The position numbers and the translations under genes were made by a program. Shown in pieces: positions 5,981 to 12,236 of a stretch of 12,236 nucleotides of DNA. The notes beneath the pieces are model-generated. The model did no database searches, was not told where the DNA came from, and was given only the letters and a program-made list of their open reading frames with translations. The DNA is taken from positions 1-12,236 of the forward strand of contig JAAZIL010000046.1 of NCBI GenBank assembly GCA_012800885.1, in the 5' to 3' direction. Origin of the DNA: Candidatus Dojkabacteria bacterium. GTDB taxonomy: Bacteria; Patescibacteriota; Dojkabacteria; SC72. Numbering within the stretch: position 1 is the first letter of the stretch; every line of letters begins with the position of its first letter.

Positions 5981-7594
5981 ATGACAGATAATATTACAGT
6001 AGAGCAACTTAAACCCCCAGATAGAGAAGATGGGTACCATCACAAGGCTCCTAGATGGTTAAGAAGGGTACTAGAGATGATACCGGGTTCAATTATTTGG
6101 TTTTTTGTTCTCTCCCCATTAATTTTTGCTCTGTTAGGGTGGGAACAGGTATTTGTATTCTACATCTCTTACTTAATAATTTATTGGGTTTACAGAGGAA
6201 TTAAATTTGTAGTAGGGGTAGCTTTAGGTGTTAAAAGGATGGATAGAGATTTACAAACAGACTTTGTTAAGAAGATTAAGGAGGTAAATAGGGAGAGATT
6301 TGAACAGTTACAGTATATATACCTCTGTCCTGTGTACAAAGAGGGTATAGAGGTACTAGAGCCTTCTTTTGAAGCGTGGAGTAAGAGTGATGTAGGGTCA
6401 GAGAAGATACATGTGATTGTTGCTATGGAAGAGAGAACTGCAGAGGATATTCAGATTCCAAATTTTGAGAAATTGAAGAAAAAATACAAACATATGTTTG
6501 CTAGTATGCAGTACTATGTACATCCTGCAGGTATAGAGGGAGAGGTTGCAGGAGTAAAAGGTGCAAATATTAATTGGGCTATGAGAAAATTTGTTAAGAA
6601 GTTAGAAGATGAAGGAGAGAACATACACAACTATATGCTAATTACATGTGATTGTGATTTAAGGCCACACCCTAAATATCTATCGGCTGTTACTTACAAA
6701 TACTTAACGGTAGATGATCCAGATCATAAATACTATACAAGTGCTATTTATACACTGAATAACAATATCTGGAGAGTACCTGTACTAATACGTGTTCAAT
6801 CTACTATGTTAACTTTAGTATCGATACACAATTGGACTACTGAGAAGTATGAAGTATCTCCTTTCTCAAATCATATATTTAGCTCAAAAGCTACGTTCTC
6901 TTCTTATGTAGTTAATTTAAAAACATTAGAAGAAGTATACTACTGGGATCCACAACTAGGAATTGATGATACAACCTTCTTCTGGAATGCTATTGTTCGA
7001 TACAAAGGTAATTTTAGAGGAGAGGAGGTATATCTACCTAGTAGTAGTGATGCTGTAGAGAATGAAACAGTTATTAAATCGTACAAGTCATTTTACAAAC
7101 AGCAACATAGATGGGGTTGGGGTATCATCATATTCCCAGTTACTTTTGCAGCTTTAATTTATGAGAAAGATATACCACTTAATTGGAAAATTAATATGAT
7201 TCTTGCCATAGTAAAAAACCATATTCTCTTCTTTACAGTAGTGTATCTCATGACTATCGGTCTAGACTTACTTGGTCTATTTAGTAAACACTATACTTAT
7301 ACATCAGCGGCTTACAATCTTCCTACTGCAATGAGTTTTCTTCTAAGTCTTCTAGTAATCTGTAATGCCTTCCTTATATATTACAGAAGAAAGATTATAC
7401 CTATTCCTAAAGACTGGCCTTTATGGAGGAATATTTTAGATTTTGGTGAGGTAGCATTAATAGCTGTACAGATGTTAACTTTCGGTTTTATTCCTTATCT
7501 CCAAGCTCATACAGAGATGATGTTTGGAAAGGGTTTTAAGAAGAATTTCTACGCTACAGAGAAGGTAACAATAGAGAAGAAAAAGAAGAAGTAA
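5981..7594 (+). CDS. Membrane glycosyltransferase, family 2 (processive GT2-like)
   Basis: An inverting GT-A glycosyltransferase that would use a nucleotide-sugar on the cytoplasmic face and build or export an envelope glycan; substrate and polymer are unknown. The protein has 537 residues. Two membrane segments lie near 35-53 and 56-83, then the catalytic domain. This shows a donor-site start (YLCPVYKEG, 114-122), GVKGANINWA (191-200), the metal-binding DCD (224-226) in ITCDCDL, the acid motif IDD (328-330) and QQHRW (374-378), matching the QxxRW signature of processive GT2 enzymes such as cellulose and hyaluronan synthases. Three or four more membrane segments follow (about 380-393, 405-432, 449-467, 488-506). 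The tail is lysine-rich. The ATG at 5981 is preferred to the TTG one codon earlier. No PilZ domain is seen. Its stop is 1 bp from that of the convergent PEGA gene. Confidence 0.88.
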   Translation: MTDNITVEQLKPPDREDGYHHKAPRWLRRVLEMIPGSIIWFFVLSPLIFALLGWEQVFVFYISYLIIYWVYRGIKFVVGVALGVKRMDRDLQTDFVKKIKEVNRERFEQLQYIYLCPVYKEGIEVLEPSFEAWSKSDVGSEKIHVIVAMEERTAEDIQIPNFEKLKKKYKHMFASMQYYVHPAGIEGEVAGVKGANINWAMRKFVKKLEDEGENIHNYMLITCDCDLRPHPKYLSAVTYKYLTVDDPDHKYYTSAIYTLNNNIWRVPVLIRVQSTMLTLVSIHNWTTEKYEVSPFSNHIFSSKATFSSYVVNLKTLEEVYYWDPQLGIDDTTFFWNAIVRYKGNFRGEEVYLPSSSDAVENETVIKSYKSFYKQQHRWGWGIIIFPVTFAALIYEKDIPLNWKINMILAIVKNHILFFTVVYLMTIGLDLLGLFSKHYTYTSAAYNLPTAMSFLLSLLVICNAFLIYYRRKIIPIPKDWPLWRNILDFGEVALIAVQMLTFGFIPYLQAHTEMMFGKGFKKNFYATEKVTIEKKKKK

Positions 7595-7595
7595 C

Positions 7596-9194
7596 TTATC
7601 TTATTAAGAGTGAGTCTATTGCTATCTCATCACTATTCTCATCAATACCTCTCACCGTAAAAGAGGATATTCTATCTCGAGAGGTATTTAGAGAGATATA
7701 CTTAATATCTTCCATATCTGTTAATACCTCTATCTTGTTATCACCATCAACATCTATAATGTACATGCTGTTATTATTCAGATACCAGAGATACAGAGAG
7801 TTAGAAACCCAGTTGAGTGTCTCCACTTCTTTCTCAATATTGATAACTTCTTTTGCCCCTATACTTACAGTATGATCACCAGGATCTTTAAGAAAAGTAA
7901 AGATACTGAAACTAGGAGTGGTTTTAAAAAGTAGCTTGTAGCTATTAGGTGAGAAACTGATTAATTTAGAAGGGGATGGTGAAATTAAATGGTATTTGTT
8001 TGTAGTAATATTGTACCAGTAGGAAGAGGTCTGAGTATCTATATAGATACCTTTTGCCTCTTGGTTTACATCTATACTCTCTATTCTACCCACACTTTTT
8101 GTACTCTCAGGAGAGTTCTTAAAAGGGGCATATTTCCCACTACCTGTATCTTGTTGATATTTTGTAATATATTCTCTCTGTTGCTGGAAGAACATATCTT
8201 TAAGAAGGACTTTCTTGTTTGAACCATCCATATGTTCTTGTATTAATGAGTAATGGTATACATTCTCATAGAGTTGTTCTTGATTCTCTAGTAGATAGTA
8301 GAAGAAACCTTGTTCATCTGTTGTCCATATATATTCTTGTTTAGGTTCTTTCTTAAGTAGTAAGTATCTAGTATTTTTTGATATATCAAGAGAGATTAGG
8401 TCATTCTCTGATTCAAAGAGTAAATAGTGACTGTCCTTAGACCAAGTGGTTGTATATGTAGAAAACATCTCAATATTTAATTCATTGAGAGTATCTAGTG
8501 TATTATTCTTACTCGCAGAATCAAGTAGATAGTATTTGGTAGTATCATCCTCTTTAATTGTTAATATACTTAGAGTACCATTAGGAGAGAGTAGTAGCTC
8601 TATTTGAGGCTGTATATCAGTATATTCTAAGGTTAGAATAATTGAAGGGTTGGTACTCATATTCCAGAATGAGGTATTAAGTTCAAATCTATAGAGAGAG
8701 TATATATATGTATTGCTGTCTGGTAGTATGATATTTGGGATTGTATTGTATGTTAGGAAGTATATGTAAGAAGAGCTCTCATCAACCCATGAGTTAATAT
8801 ATTTTGAGTCTTGTAGTAAGAAGATATTCTGTTTTGTGGCACTCTCTCTTATTAACCAAGGGTATACTGGTGTTGATTTCTCCTCTTTTATCTCAACATC
8901 TTTTCTCCAAGTAATATATCCTGTTTTTGATACCGATATATCGTATATACCGATAGGTAAACTAACACTTTTAGGTGTTCTACCCTTAATATTATTATTA
9001 ATGTATAGATTAGCTAGAAAAGGTTCTGATTGTACAGTTAATACACCTGTTTTGAATACTGATTTACTAAAGGGATCAATTCTCCAACCGTTGGCATAGA
9101 AGAAAATAGCAACAGCCCCTACATAGACAAATATTGTTACAAAGAGAGAGACTAAAGTAAGGATCTGTCTTTCATCTAATTTCTTCTTTTTCAT
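7596..9194 (-). CDS. Membrane-anchored PEGA-domain protein with beta-propeller-like ectodomain
   Basis: Probably a cell-surface protein of unknown role, 532 residues from the chosen start. A lysine-rich MKKKKLDERQ is followed by one membrane helix (about 11-34), so the bulk faces outside. Residues 50-112 form a PEGA domain: VLTVQSEPFLANLYIN, then KGRTP, then PIGIYDISVSKTGY. The remaining 400 or so residues are beta-rich with repeated aromatic and Ser/Asp patterns (SYIYFLTYN, SKDSHYLLF, FSPNSYKLLF, NSLYLWYLNN), resembling a degenerate TolB/WD40-like propeller. PEGA proteins are typical surface components in CPR and archaea. The start is ambiguous. ATG 9194 has an extended -10 just before it. 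ATG 9212, six codons upstream, has a GAGGA Shine-Dalgarno-like stretch at a good distance but overlaps that -10. Confidence 0.82.
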   Translation of the reverse strand: MKKKKLDERQILTLVSLFVTIFVYVGAVAIFFYANGWRIDPFSKSVFKTGVLTVQSEPFLANLYINNNIKGRTPKSVSLPIGIYDISVSKTGYITWRKDVEIKEEKSTPVYPWLIRESATKQNIFLLQDSKYINSWVDESSSYIYFLTYNTIPNIILPDSNTYIYSLYRFELNTSFWNMSTNPSIILTLEYTDIQPQIELLLSPNGTLSILTIKEDDTTKYYLLDSASKNNTLDTLNELNIEMFSTYTTTWSKDSHYLLFESENDLISLDISKNTRYLLLKKEPKQEYIWTTDEQGFFYYLLENQEQLYENVYHYSLIQEHMDGSNKKVLLKDMFFQQQREYITKYQQDTGSGKYAPFKNSPESTKSVGRIESIDVNQEAKGIYIDTQTSSYWYNITTNKYHLISPSPSKLISFSPNSYKLLFKTTPSFSIFTFLKDPGDHTVSIGAKEVINIEKEVETLNWVSNSLYLWYLNNNSMYIIDVDGDNKIEVLTDMEDIKYISLNTSRDRISSFTVRGIDENSDEIAIDSLLIR

Positions 9195-9202
9195 AGTAGA
9201 TA

Positions 9203-9211
9203 AGTATATCA
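9203..9211 (-). promoter_or_regulatory. Extended -10 promoter for the PEGA gene
   Basis: On the minus strand this reads TGATATACT. It ends 8 bp before the ATG at 9194, which predicts an mRNA starting at or beside the start codon. If correct, translation cannot begin at the upstream ATG (9212), which lies within the box. Confidence 0.5.
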
Positions 9212-9231
9212 TATCCCGTATCCTCTTTTAT

Positions 9232-9240
9232 TGGTATAAT
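9232..9240 (+). promoter_or_regulatory. Extended -10 promoter for the mreB-like operon
   Basis: TGGTATAAT has a perfect TATAAT at 9235-9240 with the TGn extension. Only 5 bp lie between it and the ATG at 9246, so the transcript should begin at the start codon (leaderless). It would drive both the mreB-like gene and the DUF1704 gene behind it. Confidence 0.6.
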
Positions 9241-9245
9241 TGGCA

Positions 9246-10262
9246 ATGATAGTAAAGAAATTAGGTATAGATTTAGGTACAGCTAATTCAATTGTTTTTG
9301 TTCAAGGTGAAGGTATCGCCTTTGTTGAGCCTACAGTTGTTGCTATTGATGTAAATACGTACAAGATAATAGCGGTTGGTTCTGATGCAAAAAAGATGAT
9401 AGGTAAAACACCAGAGAATATTGTTGCGAAAAGGCCTTTAAGAAATGGGGTAATAGCAGATTCTAGAGTAACAGAGGCGTTGTTAAAATATTTTCTTAAC
9501 AAAGCATTAGGTAAGTACAAATTTTTAAAACCAGAGATTATTATAAGTGTACCAGCAGGTATTACTACAGTTGAACAGAGGGCTGTACTTAAAGCAGGTA
9601 CAGGTGCTGGTGCTAGAAAAATTACAATGTTACCAGAACCTCTGCTAGCGTCTCTGGGTGCTAATTTACCTATAGAGACGTCCTCTGGGAATATAATTGT
9701 GAATCTTGGTGGAGGAACTGCTGAGATAGCTGTAATATCTCTGGATGGTATTGTTGAGTATGATTCTTTAAGAATAGCTGGAGATGCAATTAATGATGCA
9801 ATAATCAACTATATGAAAAGAAAGAAAGGTGTTTTAATTGGAGATCAGACTGCAGAGAATATTAAGATTAGAATAGGTTCTGCTATAGATGTAAAAAATC
9901 CTAAAAGTATGGAGGTAAGGGGTAGGGATATAGGGGCTGGTTTACCCAAAGCTATTACAGTAGATTCTAATGATATTGCTTCTGCTGTTAAAAGACCTCT
10001 TCTTAGTATTATTAACAGTATTAAGAGTGTACTAGAGAGGACTCCACCTGAACTCTCTGCTGATATAATGGATAGAGGTATAGCTATGAGTGGTGGTACA
10101 TCTAAGTTAAGGAATTTGGATAAGCTTTTTGCAAAAGCAATTGGAGTTCCTGCCTATGTTGCAGATGAACCTATGTACTGTGTTGCTAATGGAACCGGTA
10201 TAGCACTGGAGTTAATAGCTTCACAGGAGCGTACATTTGTATTTAATAAATCAATCACATAA
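9246..10262 (+). CDS. mreB: MreB-like actin-family cytoskeletal protein
   Basis: An actin-fold ATPase of the MreB family, which forms membrane-bound filaments that guide cell shape or wall synthesis. The 338 residues match MreB length. Visible motifs are phosphate-1 DLGTANS (9-15), the segment ending in EP (131-132), phosphate-2 NLGGGTAEIAV (153-163) and the adenosine motif SGGTSKLRNLD (282-292). The phosphate-2 motif normally starts with Asp (DIGGGTTE). Here residue 153 is Asn, at the position of actin Asp154, which may alter ATP hydrolysis. The ATG at 9246 is chosen over an in-frame TTG at 9240, which overlaps the -10 box. mreC, mreD, rodA and PBP2 are absent. Instead a DUF1704 peptidase gene follows after 2 bp, surely in one operon. 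It may be a specialised paralogue rather than the main MreB. Confidence 0.93.
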   Translation: MIVKKLGIDLGTANSIVFVQGEGIAFVEPTVVAIDVNTYKIIAVGSDAKKMIGKTPENIVAKRPLRNGVIADSRVTEALLKYFLNKALGKYKFLKPEIIISVPAGITTVEQRAVLKAGTGAGARKITMLPEPLLASLGANLPIETSSGNIIVNLGGGTAEIAVISLDGIVEYDSLRIAGDAINDAIINYMKRKKGVLIGDQTAENIKIRIGSAIDVKNPKSMEVRGRDIGAGLPKAITVDSNDIASAVKRPLLSIINSIKSVLERTPPELSADIMDRGIAMSGGTSKLRNLDKLFAKAIGVPAYVADEPMYCVANGTGIALELIASQERTFVFNKSIT

Positions 10263-10264
10263 AT

Positions 10265-11428
10265 ATGAATATATTTACTAAATCGGGTAAAACATCTATG
10301 AAATTAGATGAAGTAACTAAGTATCTCTCCCAATTGAGGCTTCCTACTAGTTTAGTTTTTACTCCTTTAAATCTTCAAGAAGAGAGGGAGAAATTCTTTG
10401 ATTCTGAGATATATGAACCTAATTTTACATACAGAATTGTTAAAAACAAGAACAAGGATATTCTAAAGGAGTTAACATCACTAAAAACCATCTCAGATGT
10501 AGATCCTCGTATATCTGCTTTTTACATTGAGTTAATTGAATCTAAGAAAGATTCAGATGATTTAATGCACTCTGTTGGGAATAATGAACTAGTAAGTGAA
10601 TACTCTGTAAAAAAATACGGTAAACCATCTCTCTTACTATTTAATAATTCTTCCAGAGTATTAAGAGGAAAAGTTGATGGATACAATTTGGTGAAATATC
10701 CAAAGATGAGACAGAGAGATATGCTTGGGTATGAAGAGATAGAAGAGATATTTAACTTGGTGTTTGAAGCTCTTAACCTAGATGATTGGAAGGTTGCTAA
10801 ATCAATGAATATTGCTAAGAATATGGTTAAGATAGGTGTTAAAAGGAGGGAGGTTTTAGTAGATCCAAATATTGAGAGATCTAAGTTTAAATTAAAAAAG
10901 ACTATTGTTCATGAGGTTGGTACTCATGTGTTAAGATCAGTAAACGGCTTGAATAGTGGTTTTGAAGCTCTATCTAAAGCAAATCTTCCAGGTTATTTAG
11001 ATGTGGAAGAAGGGTTAGCTACTTACAACGAATCATATATGGATCTTTTAACACTAGGATGGTTGAAAAGAAAAGCTGCATTAGTATGGGGTATATATAT
11101 AGGGGAGAAGTTATCATTTAGACAGTTGTATAACTCTATGCTAGGAGTACTTCCTAAAGGTAGTGCATTTAGTGCAACATACAGGGTAAAAAGAGGACTA
11201 GGAGATACTAGTTATCCAGGAATATATTGTAAAGATGTAGTGTATTTTAGAGGATTTAGAAAAGTAAGAAGAAGATTAGAGAGAGATAAATCTCTGTATG
11301 AGAAACTTTATGCAGGTAAGATTGACTTTAAACAGTGTCAATGGGTAGATGATGGATTAATTCCGAAAGCTAAAATTGTACCTAATAAAGAGCTTTGGAG
11401 AGATATTTTTAAGGATATAGGGATTTAA
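10265..11428 (+). CDS. DUF1704/QEGLA-family zinc metallopeptidase (MATCAP-like carboxypeptidase family)
   Basis: A 387-residue member of the DUF1704 family, often labelled flavohemoglobin expression-modulating QEGLA motif protein. Eukaryotic relatives (MATCAP) are zinc carboxypeptidases that remove the C-terminal tyrosine of alpha-tubulin. The unusual zinc motif HExxxH is intact as HEVGTH (216-221) within KKTIVHEVGTHVLRS. The signature (Q/E)EGLA is present as EEGLA (248-252), supplying the expected glutamate ligand. The conserved KDVVYFRGF motif lies further on. No signal peptide or membrane helix is seen, so it is cytoplasmic. The gene starts 2 bp after the mreB-like stop without a Shine-Dalgarno, which implies coupled translation. 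It ends overlapping the ATP-grasp gene tail-to-tail. Peptidase activity is an inference from the intact motif. The natural substrate is unknown, with the neighbouring actin homologue or a product of the ligase as candidates. Confidence 0.88.
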   Translation: MNIFTKSGKTSMKLDEVTKYLSQLRLPTSLVFTPLNLQEEREKFFDSEIYEPNFTYRIVKNKNKDILKELTSLKTISDVDPRISAFYIELIESKKDSDDLMHSVGNNELVSEYSVKKYGKPSLLLFNNSSRVLRGKVDGYNLVKYPKMRQRDMLGYEEIEEIFNLVFEALNLDDWKVAKSMNIAKNMVKIGVKRREVLVDPNIERSKFKLKKTIVHEVGTHVLRSVNGLNSGFEALSKANLPGYLDVEEGLATYNESYMDLLTLGWLKRKAALVWGIYIGEKLSFRQLYNSMLGVLPKGSAFSATYRVKRGLGDTSYPGIYCKDVVYFRGFRKVRRRLERDKSLYEKLYAGKIDFKQCQWVDDGLIPKAKIVPNKELWRDIFKDIGI

Positions 11429-12236
11429 TCTTTAAAAGCAGTTATTATCTCTTCTGCGATATTAATAGGTTTACCTGGTATTTTTGTTTCATATGCTTTA
11501 AATCCAGGGTGTAAACTTATCTCCTGTAGTAATGGTTTGTTTTTATACATCATAATATCTACAGCAATAAAATCCGCCTCAAGCAAACGTGCAACATTTT
11601 TAGAGAGCTCTTTAATAGGAGCTTCAGGTTCATTATACATAGTATATTTCCCTCCACTTACTGTCATGAAACCATCTGTTGCTTCCCTCTTCCAGCCTCC
11701 TATAACCTTACCCATTTTAACAAATATTCTCATGTCCATTTTACTAGGTGAGAACTCCTGTATGAACATCCTAGAGTGATCTAAATCTTTTATAGATTCT
11801 TGCCTATATCCATCTTCATTAATTATTTTAAAAACATTTTTCTTAATTTTTATCTCTCCATCAATAAGTTCAAGTCTATTTTTACCAGAGTAGTCTTTCA
11901 TTATTAATGGAAAAGCATTTAAGAATTCTCTGTGTGATAGGTAGTTACCATCTACTCTAAAATATGTATTAAAGTAGGGGATTTTGTGTTTTGAACAGAA
12001 TAGAGCAAGCTCTATTTTATTATAATAAGTTAATTTTTTAATAGTTTCGCTATTTTGTACTAATATCTTTTTTTCAGGGTTATCTATATTATATTGATCA
12101 ATAAAATCAACTATATATCTTTTGAAGTGATACTGTAGTTCATTGTGTAAATCATGTCCTCTAAATAGTATATGAGTATATTTCCGTATATCCTCCCCTT
12201 TAGCAAATATCTCTGTTTCACCGTTTAGAAACAGGA
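11425..12236 (-). CDS. RimK-like ATP-grasp ligase, N-terminus outside window
   Basis: An ATP-grasp protein related to RimK/glutathione-synthetase-type ligases, which join a carboxylate to an amine through an acyl-phosphate. The frame is open from the right edge, giving 269 visible residues, so the gene begins beyond 12236. The pre-ATP-grasp part contains NSETIKKLTYYNKIELAL and KIPYFNT, matching the usual Asn..Lys..ipxPxT pattern before the ATP-binding lysine strand (PLIMKDYSGKN). The C-terminal part has FIQEF, DMRIFVKMGKVIGGWKRE, AVDIM and QEISLHPGFKAYE. Two deviations stand out: the usual ExN metal motif (MEVNxSPG in RimK) reads EIS, and the glycine-rich loop after the lysine has few glycines. 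It may be a divergent or weakly active ligase. Its stop overlaps that of the DUF1704 gene by 4 bp. Substrate unknown. Confidence 0.85.
   Translation of the reverse strand, partial: LFLNGETEIFAKGEDIRKYTHILFRGHDLHNELQYHFKRYIVDFIDQYNIDNPEKKILVQNSETIKKLTYYNKIELALFCSKHKIPYFNTYFRVDGNYLSHREFLNAFPLIMKDYSGKNRLELIDGEIKIKKNVFKIINEDGYRQESIKDLDHSRMFIQEFSPSKMDMRIFVKMGKVIGGWKREATDGFMTVSGGKYTMYNEPEAPIKELSKNVARLLEADFIAVDIMMYKNKPLLQEISLHPGFKAYETKIPGKPINIAEEIITAFKD

Noticed and set aside
9195..9212. Upstream start (ATG 9212) for the PEGA protein, with GAGGA eight bases before it
   Set aside because: Not excluded, but the codon overlaps an extended -10, the extra residues (MIYLST) add nothing recognisable, and purine-rich GAGGA-like strings are common by chance here.
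9302..9808. Long antisense open frame (168 codons) inside the mreB-like gene
   Set aside because: It lies wholly opposite a clearly conserved gene, has no start signals, and its composition mirrors the sense codons.
1..12236. Recoded UGA (as in Gracilibacteria or Absconditabacteria)
   Set aside because: All genes read through cleanly with the standard code and none contains an in-frame TGA. Lack of TGA stops alone fits low G+C content.
1..12236. CRISPR arrays, insertion sequences, att sites, prophage genes
   Set aside because: No spaced direct repeats, transposase, integrase or terminal inverted repeats were seen on either strand.

Overview
The window is AT-rich (about one third G+C by eye), gene-dense bacterial DNA read with the standard code. 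It looks like a Candidate Phyla Radiation (Patescibacteria) genome. The reasons are a form II/III- or III-like RuBisCO beside housekeeping genes, an archaeal/eukaryotic-type prolyl-tRNA synthetase, a PEGA-domain surface protein, very short intergenic gaps and almost no Shine-Dalgarno sequences. Dojkabacteria (WS6) or a neighbouring lineage would fit, but no 16S or marker set is present to settle it. All nine protein genes stop with TAA or TAG, never TGA.

Layout from left to right: (1) the C-terminal half of a RuBisCO large subunit (2-667, +); (2) proS (693-2159, +); (3) a 223-bp convergent gap with two small palindromes; (4) uvrA (2383-5241, -), read convergently with proS; (5) a short cysteine-rich secreted or membrane-anchored protein (5359-5778, +), divergent from uvrA; (6) tRNA-Arg(CCU) (5877-5950, +); (7) a membrane-embedded family-2 glycosyltransferase (5981-7594, +), whose stop lies 1 bp from the stop of (8) a membrane-anchored PEGA/beta-propeller-like protein (about 9194 to 7596, -); (9) an MreB-like actin homologue (9246-10262, +), divergent from the PEGA gene across about 50 bp; (10) a DUF1704/QEGLA-family zinc carboxypeptidase-like protein (10265-11428, +), 2 bp after mreB; (11) a RimK-like ATP-grasp ligase (12236 to 11425, -), tail-to-tail with the peptidase with 4 bp of overlap and cut at its N-terminus by the window edge.

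Genes 2, 4 and 6 are housekeeping functions. Genes 7 and 8, and perhaps 5, are envelope functions. The most interesting block is 9-11. An actin-family filament protein is coupled to a DUF1704 peptidase and faces an ATP-grasp peptide-ligase-like protein. In eukaryotes DUF1704 proteins (MATCAP) remove the C-terminal tyrosine of tubulin and an ATP-grasp enzyme (TTL) puts it back, so the trio suggests, as a hypothesis only, a bacterial add/remove peptide-tail cycle.

At five starts (proS, uvrA, glycosyltransferase, PEGA gene, mreB) a TATAAT-like box ends 5-10 bp before the chosen ATG. In three of them it is an extended -10 (TGnTATAAT type), which points to leaderless or nearly leaderless mRNAs.
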